Positions 55,915 through 64,000 of a DNA stretch of 64,000 bases are shown piece after piece (within the stretch, counting starts at the first letter, position 1; every line of letters begins with the position of its first letter). The position numbers were made by a program, and so were the translations under genes. The notes beneath the pieces are model-generated. The model was not told the DNA's origin and made no database searches. It saw nothing but the letters and a program-made list of their open reading frames with translations. Location of the stretch: assembly GCA_000497125.2 (NCBI GenBank), contig CM035321.1:1454001-1518000 (forward strand). The letters are read 5' to 3'. This DNA is from Spironucleus salmonicida. Lineage: Eukaryota > Fornicata > Diplomonadida > Hexamitidae.

Positions 55915-56661
55915 TCACTTGCATGGATATTTACCTTCGCTTAAATCACAATAGGCACGACGAACAAGACCAAATTCCTTAATAAAGGGGTTTATATTTC
56001 CTTATATTTCCTCTATTCTCATTGCCTATTAATTTTAAAGATCAGTTGCTGGGAATAACAGATCCCATTCAATCATATCATCAATTAAAGTAAAAGTTTT
56101 CTTAAGAGATTCAAATTCGTTTGGATATCTAACATAAAAATAAGCTACAGCTCTAGCTGTATCACCTTTTTAAATATCTCTAGGTTCGAATCGATTTCTT
56201 TTATCAAGAATAGACCAGTTTTCTCGATCTACAGGTTTCTGCGTTACTATTTAACGATTTAATCCATAATATTTTTAAGCAAATTCATCTGGTACATACT
56301 AGAATGGATAATTCGAACGGTCATTATTAGTTACGTTCCAAGAGATTTTGCAATGATAAAGGTCACTTACCATAGGTTCTTTCTTGGCGAAAAATGACTA
56401 CGGAATCGTATGTTCGCAGTTTAAGTCTTTTGCTTTATTGCATTATGTATTCATAGAATCATAAAGGCATTCCATTCGTATGCCTGAGTAAATATCATAA
56501 ATTGCGTTATCAAATGGATCATTCATGATATAGCCATACAGCTATTATCTACCACGATTATATCCTAGTTGTTTATAATTTATACCAGTTATGGGTGTCA
56601 AAGCAGCGCGTAGTTGTTAACCAGAAAACTCAGGAAAGTATTTTTAGAGTAAAAGTATCAT
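55915..56661 (-). CDS. endonuclease I family nuclease, AT-rich copy, 248 aa
   Basis: Same length and layout as the copy at 28328..29077: MILLLQKYFPEFSGQQ, YKQLGYNRGRQQLYGYIMND, NCEHTIPQSFFAKKEPM with SDLYHC, RSNYPFQY, FEPRDIQKGDTARAVAYFY and DDMIEWDLLF. The first catalytic His (CEH) and downstream acidic residues are kept. The LYHLRPA His-Leu-Arg-Pro run of the other copy reads LYHCKIS here, so specificity or activity may differ. Codons are A/T-ending with many TAR. The short hydrophobic start MILLLQ is weak as a signal peptide. Confidence 0.88.
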
Positions 56662-56944
56662 TTTTAGTTGATTTTTATTATTATAAAATATAAAACATAA
56701 ATTTAGGGAAGTAGTTTTTATTTACTGTTTTTTTTAAATTAAGTCAATTATATTATTAAATGAGATTAAAAATATATAAACGAATATAGAAGATAAAATT
56801 AAAAATACTCGAAAGCATAAGAGATTTGTATTTTCATATTTATTTCAACTGTCGATTTTATAAATTATATATTAGGCACAGATTCATGTTTACAGTATTT
56901 CATATTTAAAATTATGTTCATATAATTACATAGAAGTATAGTAT

Positions 56945-57365
56945 CACGTGTTGCTTACGCTCTTGCTAGTGGCGGTAAACGGGAACCAGATGTGCCAGGT
57001 CGCGCGCCGGGCCGAGGCGTCGCGGGGGCTCGGCGAGGAGGTGCCGCAGCACCTGGTACGCCCCGACAACCTACGCTTCGTGCGCTTCGACTACGCCGCC
57101 CAGCCGCGCTTCTGCCTGGAATGACCACTTTGTATACTCCCCACTCCGGAATGGCCTGACGCAGGAGAACCGCCCTGGCCGAGAAGAGGAAGCAGGAGCA
57201 GGCGGCCAAGACACAGACACAGCCGGCCCAGAAGTAGCCGCCCAAGGAGCCAAAGGCCGCCAGGCCCGCGGCGCGGAGGGTGGCCAAGAAGGCAGACCGC
57301 GCCGAATGAACGCGCGGGCTCGGTGAGCGAGCGGGGGAAGCATGCGCCCCGGGAGTGAGAGCCTC
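56945..57365 (+). pseudogene. GC-rich gene fragment, probably decayed
   Basis: GC content jumps abruptly at about 56945 from the AT-rich spacer. Plus-strand coding pieces follow: a hydrophobic leader-like start without ATG (VLLTLLLVAVNG), then EEVPQHLVRPDNLRFVRFDY, and in another frame a Lys/Ala/Pro-rich tail ending KKADRAE. The pieces read like one secreted or membrane protein that has lost its start and has a couple of breaks. No TAR codons serve as Gln in the first piece; Gln is CAG. An opposite-strand frame at 56955-57371 is long but low-complexity. Origin unknown. Confidence 0.45.
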
Positions 57366-57367
57366 AG

Positions 57368-57658
57368 TCACTTGCCAGTCATCGTGCGCCGCAGCTGCAC
57401 GTACCGCTGCTCCGTGTCAGCGTGCTCCTGCTCCAGCTCCTGGATCTGCAGTTCCAGGTCCGGGAAGTCCTCGTCCAGCTCCGCCGCGATCGCGTCCTCC
57501 CCGAACTCCGCCTCCATGGGGGCGATCACGTCGAAGTAGAACTGGTACACCTGGTGCTGCGTCATCCGCGGGAAGTTGTCGCTGCGCCAGATGCGGCGCT
57601 CCTCCGCCGAGAGGTGCTGGTACTCCGCCGTGTTCGGTGCGTAGTCCACGTGCTCCAT
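57368..57658 (-). CDS. GC-rich orphan gene, acidic protein of 96 aa (copy 1)
   Basis: ATG 57658 to TGA 57368. The product is MEHVDYAPNTAEYQHLSAEE and onward, with Met/Phe/Tyr-rich middle (HQVYQFYFDVIAPMEAEF) and a coiled, acidic end (LELQIQELEQEHADTEQRY) closing in RRTMTGK. Codons are almost all G/C-ending and Gln is always CAG, unlike ordinary genes here. A short AT-rich leader with TATACTACCCAAGA is shared with the identical second copy at 63778. No family is recognised; it may be a complete small gene or the start of a larger one that ends early here. Confidence 0.6.
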   Translation of the reverse strand: MEHVDYAPNTAEYQHLSAEERRIWRSDNFPRMTQHQVYQFYFDVIAPMEAEFGEDAIAAELDEDFPDLELQIQELEQEHADTEQRYVQLRRTMTGK

Positions 57659-57672
57659 TCTTGGGTAGTATA
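57436..57672 (-). repeat. inverted duplicate, left copy (pairs with 63764..64000)
   Basis: The 237 bp from TATACTACCCAAGA through the first 74 codons of the GC-rich gene is identical, as far as can be read, to 63764-64000 in opposite orientation. Flanking sequence upstream of TATACTACCC differs, marking one boundary; the other lies outside the window. Confidence 0.9.
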
Positions 57673-57934
57673 TTTCATTATATATTATAACACTATTTTT
57701 AACGATTCCTAAACTAACCTTTAAAAAAGAATAACCTATCTACTATAAAAAAATATTGTAAATCTAAACTACTTAGCTTTCATTCTAATAAATATTAAAC
57801 AAAACTAATTCCTCATATAATATCAAATAACAAGTATTTATATTTCCAAAATTCAAGTTTTCCACTTTTTTGATTTTTATATATCATGTAATTAGTATAT
57901 AATATTTATATTTATGCATTTTCACTTCTCATAA

Positions 57935-58891
57935 ATGAATATGAATATTTATGAAGAAATCGCTATTACCAATAGATTAATTTCAAAAGAGCTCATCCTA
58001 GCGATTTAAAGCATTAGTATGGAGAGTTTGCCCTGCCATTAAGAACTTGAGGAAAGCCTATTTAACCATTTAGAGCCTTAACAGAAGATATTTTTCAACT
58101 CGTTGCCATATTCAAGCTAGGTAATACTAGATATAGAAATAAGTATCATAAATCATTAGACGTTTCCCGTAGATAACATATTACTGGAAAGTTTAAGCTG
58201 TAAAAATATTAGAGAATGTTCTTATTTAGACTTCCACAAATTACCATATAGTTAAGAAATCATGTAGGATTTATAGTAGAACATAGGAGAGATTTAACCA
58301 GTTGATAATGTTTTAAAGGCATAATTTTTTTAATATTTGCCTTTTGACGCTGAGATAATCTGCTCCTTAAAGACCGAGCAAAAGCCAAAATAGTCTTCTT
58401 AAACGCAGCTATTTGCAGTATAAGCTGCTCCAGTTTAAGAATCTTTTGATGACGAAGAATTGGATTTCGATTAATTGCCGAATAATTTACAACTCATTTG
58501 TTAGCTTAAGTCGCTGTTTAAAAGCAACAATAGTTATGATAAAATGTATAGTACTTTAAGTTCGTTTGCATCAGATGAACTTATTTAGACTATTAAGAAG
58601 CCTAATCCAAAGTAAATTTTAAATTTCAACGCACCAGTCTCGAGCTTGCTAATTAGCCAGATCAAGATACGCGACTATATGAATATTTAGGATCTGCCGA
58701 TTTCGGAAATTCTCGTTACCGACCTGTATTCAAATTCTAAAAACATGTTATTGTAGCTAAATCAGGTTGTTGCTAGTTAGATTAGTTAAATAGATCCCCC
58801 CTTTAGTTAGTAGCTAATAGATTCAATTAAAGAAATAGTGGATTAGGATAGCAGAATATTATTAGCTATTCAAAGGTTAATAAGTTAGTGA
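57935..58891 (+). CDS. hypothetical acidic protein, 318 aa
   Basis: ATG 57935 (or the second ATG at 57941) to TGA 58889; TTTTCACTTCTC lies just upstream. Over thirty TAR codons. The product is helical and hydrophilic, with an acidic patch (ESFDDEELDFDQLP, about residues 172-185) and a more ordered C-terminal half (SSLLISQIKIRDYMNIQDL, NMLLQLNQVVASQISQI). It could belong to a transcription or kinetochore complex but has no recognisable motif. Confidence 0.65.
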
Positions 58892-58928
58892 TGTTTTTAT
58901 ATAGTATATAATATAATTACTTCTTAAA

Positions 58929-59159
58929 ATGATAATAAAAATTTAGCTGAATACCGGCCATATTATCAATGTTGACATTGATATTAAGGACACAGTTGTT
59001 TAAATAAAAGAGAAAATATTCAAGCAAGAAGGATTGCATCCTGCATAGTAAAAACTTATTCATTCTGGTTAATTGCTTCAAGGGTCAAAAACTGCAGAGG
59101 AACTTTAATTACGTGCAGGAACAACATTATAATTAGTTGTCAACTTGCGTGGTGGATGA
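58929..59159 (+). CDS. NEDD8: NEDD8-like ubiquitin-fold modifier, 76 aa
   Basis: MIIKIQLNTGHIINVDIDIK, IKEKIFKQEGLHPAQQKLIHS and GTTLQLVVNLRGG make a full-length ubiquitin fold ending exactly at the conjugation-competent Gly-Gly. Residues at the start (IIK), IKEKI and LIHSG favour NEDD8 over ubiquitin. Since the stop follows GG directly, no processing protease is needed before activation. Five TAR codons encode Gln, including the QQ pair before KLIHS. Confidence 0.9.
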
Positions 59160-59318
59160 GGTTATTACTTTTATTTTTAATAATGTTATCGTTTTGTATA
59201 CTCACTATTTATTCCATCTACATATTATCAGTATACTATATAATAATATAGTATGTGTACATCATATTCCGTTTACTAGAGTTATTATATATATATTAAG
59301 CATATCACGAATCATAAA

Positions 59319-59813
59319 ATGAACCCATCCTAATCACTTTTTGAACTGGAAACCCGTCTCGCCGATCCAAAAATAGACATAGTATCATTGAATAATATAT
59401 TATCAATAGCAAAAAGTTTGCCATTACCAGATTCATCGTAGATTTCACAAAGAATTTTTTAGGATAGGTTGTCATAAGTGATTTTAGACTGTGAAATGTA
59501 GCTAAATACATTTAAGGTAATAGATTAAAAGTTTAACTAAGTTTCTTCAAATAATTATTAGTCATTTAATGAAACAAATCGCATATTCGATGAAACTATT
59601 GAAATGGCAGGAAATGCATAGAGTATTTTAAATCACTAAACAGCAATATTAAAAAATATACATTTAAAAGTTTTAAGTGTTGCTGGAAAGTTAGAGATAG
59701 GTGGAAAGACAGTCGACTAAATTCTTCGCATAGAGCAATTAGGAGGGTTTATAAGAGCAATCGCCGTAGGTTTAATTATAGTTATTTGGTTATGCATAAA
59801 AATTTTAATGTGA
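59319..59813 (+). CDS. Qb-type SNARE, GOSR/Bos1-like, 164 aa
   Basis: ATG 59319 to TGA 59811. An N-terminal helical part is followed by a SNARE-like coiled motif (IFDETIEMAGNAQSILNHQT then KNIHLKVLSVAGKLEIGG) and a C-terminal transmembrane anchor (FIRAIAVGLIIVIWLCIKIL, about residues 143-162). Placement of the heptads and the tail anchor fit early-secretory Qb-SNAREs (Bos1, GOSR2, Gos1). It mediates membrane fusion between ER and Golgi-like compartments (family knowledge). Confidence 0.65.
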
Positions 59814-60035
59814 GCGATATGTATTTTATTATTTTAGGGTATATTTGTTAAGTAAACAATATTTATATAAATGCACGTTAACATAAAATTATAATAAATA
59901 TTGTAAACTGTAGAATTAGATGATATAACATGTTTTTTGATATGATTACTTATTTTATGTACATAACTGAGACAGTAACATAAAATAAGATTATTATATA
60001 ATATTATATATATAAATTTTTCGCTCCGTTTTCAA

Positions 60036-60269
60036 ATGGAATCTGTTGACTAAGAAATGTAAGCACTAGAAGCCTTTGTTAAAAGGCTCGAATTCTTGGT
60101 TTCTCAGAAGGAACTTGTAGCTAAAGAATTAGAAAGTACTTATGGTCAGATGAAAGATGAAATTAATATGCGTAAGTAAGCTAAATACGGAAATACTTCA
60201 GGTATATTCATTGTTTCAGCTTTAGCTCTTGCCTGTGTTGTTGTAGGTCTAAAGTGGATTATTAATTGA
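60036..60269 (+). CDS. small tail-anchored coiled-coil protein, 77 aa
   Basis: ATG 60036 to TGA 60267. A charged amphipathic helix (MQALEAFVKRLEFLVSQKEL, about residues 8-27) is followed by KNM-type polar residues and one membrane segment (GIFIVSALALACVVVGLKW, residues 56-74) right at the C-terminus. The layout suits a small cytosol-facing membrane protein such as a fission/fusion adaptor or R-SNARE relative, but the SNARE motif is absent. The motif TTATTATATAATATTATATA lies 25-45 bp upstream, followed by TTCGCTCCGTTTTC. Confidence 0.75.
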
Positions 60270-60362
60270 TACAAAATGATTATTATTTAATTTTAAAATT
60301 TTAAAAACTGATATTATTTAATATTATAATATAAATAAATTCCGTTTCATTTCCACTTTACA

Positions 60363-63300
60363 ATGGCTTATGTCCCACCTGGCGGTCGTCCTACTACTGC
60401 ATATGTTCCCCCTTAAGGAAGAACAATAAATACTGAGGCTTAATCTACTACTTTTGTCCCAACAGGAGCTAATCAACCTGTTTTAGAAGCAATGACTCTT
60501 TTCTAGCATCAACCAGTGAAAGTAGAAAAGAAAGAGTTAACAATTCAAGAATTATCTACGGAGTATCTAAAATAATTCTAATCTGCCAAGTTTTCTACTA
60601 AACAAAAACCTAAGGTAATATCTGAATAAACTTAAAAGGCATTAACTTCAAGAAATGTTGAGAGAAAGCAAAAGGCTCCTAAAAATATGGAGCTTACTGA
60701 TGCTGGAAAATCTAACTTATTATAACTTCATAATGTTGCATTAGATATTTAAAAGGATATTGACGAGAAAAAACCTATTCATGTTATATTATAAAACTAC
60801 ATTCTTTACACGCAGAATACTCATTTGCCAATGTATATAGATACATATAGATCTGATATTATTATAACAACAATGAGTTTTATAGGTTTACTTTTCGAAT
60901 CACGTTAAGTCAATATTATATACAAAGTATTAGATACTGTTAAAGGTGTTTATTTCAAGTTTTTCCCATAAATCTAAGAAGAAATTCTTAATTTTATACT
61001 AGTTAAGACATTAGATCTAGTAACATTACTTCCAGAGAAATATACTGCAAAAATTTAGAATTCCCTTATCTTTTATAATGAAAAACTTTCTGGCGAAGAA
61101 GATACTATTTTCTTTATTTTCTCACTTACATTTAAAGTTATGTAGTTCGCGGCTACATGTTTCTACCCAACCGTATTCTGTGAGGCTTGTAGTAAGCTTA
61201 TGATGATTTCAGTTACTTTCGCTCGTTACGAAGAATTGTAGTAAATTATTGACACAGCTGAGTAGTTTTCTTGGGAAGATAATTTTTATGATGATTACTC
61301 AAGTGCTTATGTATAAAAGTTAGTATATTTACTTAGAGCAGATATGATTTCAGCTCTTCTAGCTGTTGCTGATTATGAAAATTGTTATAAACTTTTAGTA
61401 TCTACTAGCTCTCTAGTCAAAGTAAATTTAGAGCAACAGTTTGTTGATATTGATGATATTCATATTGAATTATTAAGATTAGTTAAACTTAGTATCAAAT
61501 ATTTTAGTTTAACTAATCAATATCTTTACTAGGCACAATGCTAAGAAAGCTTTATTAGACTAAGTATCGCGTTCAATATCGATGTTGATCAGCTCTAAAA
61601 CTATGCTGATGAAGCTGTTATCTTAATTAACTGCCTTCCACATATTTTGAGCAAAAATTTCGTGCCTAACTTCATGCTAACAGCCAACTATAATTTCTCT
61701 TTAACAACATAGGTTTAAGACATCTCTTATATGTTCATTTCGGACACTATTGCACCATCTTAAGATATTTACAACTTAATGTCCTTAAAACAAGGCGTTA
61801 GAAGCAAAATTTACGGATCTGTGAATTCGTACGTAAAAATTTCTAATGAATTAATTAGCTTTTTAACAGTGTTCTGTCAATTTCCTCAATACTTTTAAGA
61901 TCCAGAAATGTATTTACAATCAGCTAAAGCAGCATTATAATCCTACTCCGCTTCAAAATTCACCATCAGCCTAGTCGCTTTCGCTGATAAAATAACAGAG
62001 AAGTTCTTCACTAACGCAATTGCTCTTTTCTTGATTTAAAGCATCCAAACTGGCAAAAACAACCTGAAAATAGACGAAATTTCGCAATTTGTTCTCACTT
62101 AACTATAATCTCTCTATCCAAACGACGAAATCAACGTTCCGACGTCATCACTCGCGCTCGTTAGGCTCATTTTACCGCTTGTTAAGCTCCCAATTTTCGC
62201 AAATTCAAACATCAAATTCTCCCTAATTTCACGCGAATTCACGTTCAGATAAGCGAAACTGATCAAAACGAAGCAAGAATTTGATGAAATGAACGTCAAA
62301 TTTACGCAAATTTCAGATTTCAAGCCCCAGCAGTCAAAATTCTACAATTCCGGAATTCTCTGCGACGCCCTGAAACTCGTCAAACAGACCCACAAACCAG
62401 CCCATTTGACCGCTTTGAATTTTGCAGAAATCATCGTCAAAAACAAGCTTCAAATCGCTGAAACGGAGCTCAAAAAGAGGAAAGAATTCGAGGAAAAGCA
62501 AAATGCCGAAATGAAGCTTTCAGAGCAGCGCGATAAAGAGCTCAAAAAGTTGGCTGAAATCAAGCAGGAGGCAGACAAAATGAAACGTGTTTTTACTGAT
62601 ATAATCACGAAGCATATTCTTAGCAGAGCCAACGACGACGAGGAACTCTCAGTGTACTTAAAATCGATCAATCTGTCGAATTTGAAACCTATTTAGTGGC
62701 AGGGAGAACTTATGAAAAAAGAAGCAGAATTCAACAGAAAACGGCTCCAGGACAGGTAGAATTTGCTCAACAGTCAGACCCAAAAAGTGGAAGCGTAGAT
62801 CTATTATATCAGATAACTTCAAATTGAAGAGCGTAAAAATACTTACATGACATAGGTGGAAGGGTTGAATCAGATGCTCAAAGAAATCGTCCCAATCCGT
62901 TTTGAGCAGGAAACTGCGAGCTTTGAGGCGAGTAAAACGCTCAAACTCCACTTAGCTGATATAGGAGATTATCAATTACTTGTGACAGAGCAGAAAACAA
63001 AATTCGATGAATATTACGACGAAGAGGCTGCGATTTTCGAGCAAAAAGTTGAAGAATTGGCAGCCAAACTGAAAGCCGAAAGCGACGCTGAAAAGGCAAA
63101 AATTTTGTCCTAAGAGGAAGCAGAAAAGTAGAAAGCTGAATTGGAATTGGAGAAAATGAGGCAGAAGAGCTTGTTAGAAGCGAAAAAGGTAGCCGAGACT
63201 AAAGTTTACAGACCTGGACAGGGCAGTGGCGCGTATGTTCCAGGTGGAAACGGAAGTATATACAGACCTGGGCAAGGGAGCGGAAATCCGTATGTGCCGA

Positions 63301-63389
63301 AATCTACAGTTATAAAGCCGGCCCAGGGCGGTGCGTATGTACCATAGGGGAAACCTGGGATTTACGTACCACCTGATGCCAGAAAGTGA
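60363..63389 (+). CDS. translation initiation factor eIF3 subunit a-like protein, 1008 aa
   Basis: ATG 60363 to TGA 63387, the longest gene here. An N-terminal helical/PCI-type region (about residues 90-620) is followed by a long charged coiled coil rich in Glu/Lys/Gln (KKRKEFEEKQNAEMKLSEQR, about 700-730), as in eIF3a, the scaffold of the eIF3 complex that helps recruit the 40S subunit. Both ends carry low-complexity YVPPGG / YRPGQGSG motifs, including three near residues 945-1005. The first 1.6 kb is TAR-rich; the last 1.2 kb is GC-richer with almost no TAR. The eIF3a call rests on architecture. Confidence 0.65.
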
Positions 63390-63777
63390 GCGGTTGGTAT
63401 AATTTTTTGGGGTCTGGGGCAGGGGAGCAGAATTAGCGTTCGCTGTTGAAGTTCTAAATGTTTATGTTGTAAATAACAGCTTTCTAAGTGATTTAGAGAT
63501 TTGGTGTATTATTCAAATTTAATCGCAAGGAATCGTCGGTGCTTCGAAACCAGCTGTTGACAGTACATCACATAGTGAATTAAATATAAAGGATAGCGTA
63601 TTGTAAAGCTAGTTAATATGAAATCCACTAGAAAGAAAAAATAATAGCGAAAAACTGAAGTTTTGGTAGATTGACGTACCCCGAAAATCTCGCAAATATC
63701 TTTATTATATATCGTTATCTGAAATGTACTATTCCATAAAATTATATATTCAAGAATATCATTTATACTACCCAAGA
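63390..63777. other. spacer before the right-hand duplicate
   Basis: About 390 bp. A minus-strand frame spanning 63509-63799 is open in the standard code but starts inside the antisense of the GC-rich gene and looks unsupported. A tiny plus ORF (MKSTRKKKQQ...) of 18 codons is also unsupported. Confidence 0.45.
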
Positions 63778-64000
63778 ATGGAGCACGTGGACTACGCACC
63801 GAACACGGCGGAGTACCAGCACCTCTCGGCGGAGGAGCGCCGCATCTGGCGCAGCGACAACTTCCCGCGGATGACGCAGCACCAGGTGTACCAGTTCTAC
63901 TTCGACGTGATCGCCCCCATGGAGGCGGAGTTCGGGGAGGACGCGATCGCGGCGGAGCTGGACGAGGACTTCCCGGACCTGGAACTGCAGATCCAGGAGC
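63764..64000 (+). repeat. inverted duplicate, right copy (pairs with 57436..57672)
   Basis: Begins with TATACTACCCAAGA and continues identical to the left copy up to the window edge, in opposite orientation. The real length is unknown because it is cut by the edge. Confidence 0.9.
63778..64000 (+). CDS. GC-rich orphan gene, copy 2 (partial, runs off the edge)
   Basis: ATG 63778 opens the same reading frame as 57368..57658 for 74 codons to the window end without a difference. Its continuation would show whether copy 1 is full length. Strongly G/C-ending codons and CAG-only Gln set it apart from its surroundings. Confidence 0.6.
   Translation, partial: MEHVDYAPNTAEYQHLSAEERRIWRSDNFPRMTQHQVYQFYFDVIAPMEAEFGEDAIAAELDEDFPDLELQIQE

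Noticed and set aside
56955-57371. 138-codon Ala/Arg/Ser-rich minus ORF in the GC island
   Set aside because: Composition-driven frame in GC-rich DNA; the plus strand shows more protein-like pieces.
63509-63799. 96-codon minus ORF MRSPRAPFLGS
   Set aside because: Starts inside the antisense of the GC-rich gene and reads into AT-rich spacer; a similar antisense start appears at the other copy, so it is a by-product of the duplication.

Overview
The window is nuclear DNA from a microbial eukaryote that reads TAA and TAG as glutamine and stops only at TGA. Under the standard code nearly every gene breaks into pieces. With TAR = Gln about 55 uninterrupted genes appear on both strands, and every complete one ends in TGA. 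A tRNA with anticodon UUA (24314..24386), the expected reader of UAA, lies in the window. Intron-free genes, short spacers, a bacterial-type glucokinase and a BPI-like secreted protein fit a hexamitin diplomonad (Spironucleus, Hexamita, Trepomonas group) best. Ciliates and oxymonads share the code but usually carry introns. The genus is inference. Spacers are extremely A+T rich, while a subset of genes is much richer in G+C.

Layout: 1-5.6 kb holds small hypothetical genes and an MFS transporter. 5.7-11.3 kb: a large HEAT-repeat protein, a cyclophilin, a GPN-loop GTPase, a compact two-domain E2F and small unknowns. 11.7-15.3 kb: PP2A catalytic subunit, an Rpb9-like subunit, a CIAO1-like WD40 protein and a PDI-like membrane protein. 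15.3-24.2 kb: a 613-aa membrane protein, two coiled-coil proteins, a Trf4-like nucleotidyltransferase, an epimerase relative and a START protein. 24.3-29.1 kb: tRNA-Gln(UUA), glucokinase, galactokinase (GALK2 type) and endonuclease I. 30-36.7 kb: a convergent pair of paralogous membrane proteins, a ubiquitin protease, tRNA-Leu and a BPI-like protein. 36.7-41.6 kb: a diaphanous-type formin, Rpb10, a coiled-coil protein and a palmitoyl-protein thioesterase. 42.8-49.7 kb: a kinase, a TlpA-like thioredoxin, endonuclease III, a Cys-rich mini-protein and a WD40 protein. 49.8-56.7 kb: histone H3 and a CenH3-like variant, a Rad6-like E2, a degenerate GTPase, a metallo-beta-lactamase, an exosome subunit and a second endonuclease I. 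56.9-57.7 kb is a GC-rich island, part of which recurs inverted at the right edge. 57.9-63.4 kb: unknowns, NEDD8, a Qb-type SNARE and an eIF3a-like protein.

The genes are mostly housekeeping (transcription, chromatin, ubiquitin/NEDD8, RNA decay, sugar phosphorylation, secretion, actin). They are not grouped by pathway: neighbours alternate strand and share short bidirectional spacers. These spacers repeatedly carry a TATTATATAATA-like motif, often followed by a C/T-rich stretch just before the ATG, probably the core promoter. I saw no clear virus-like element, CRISPR array or transposase.
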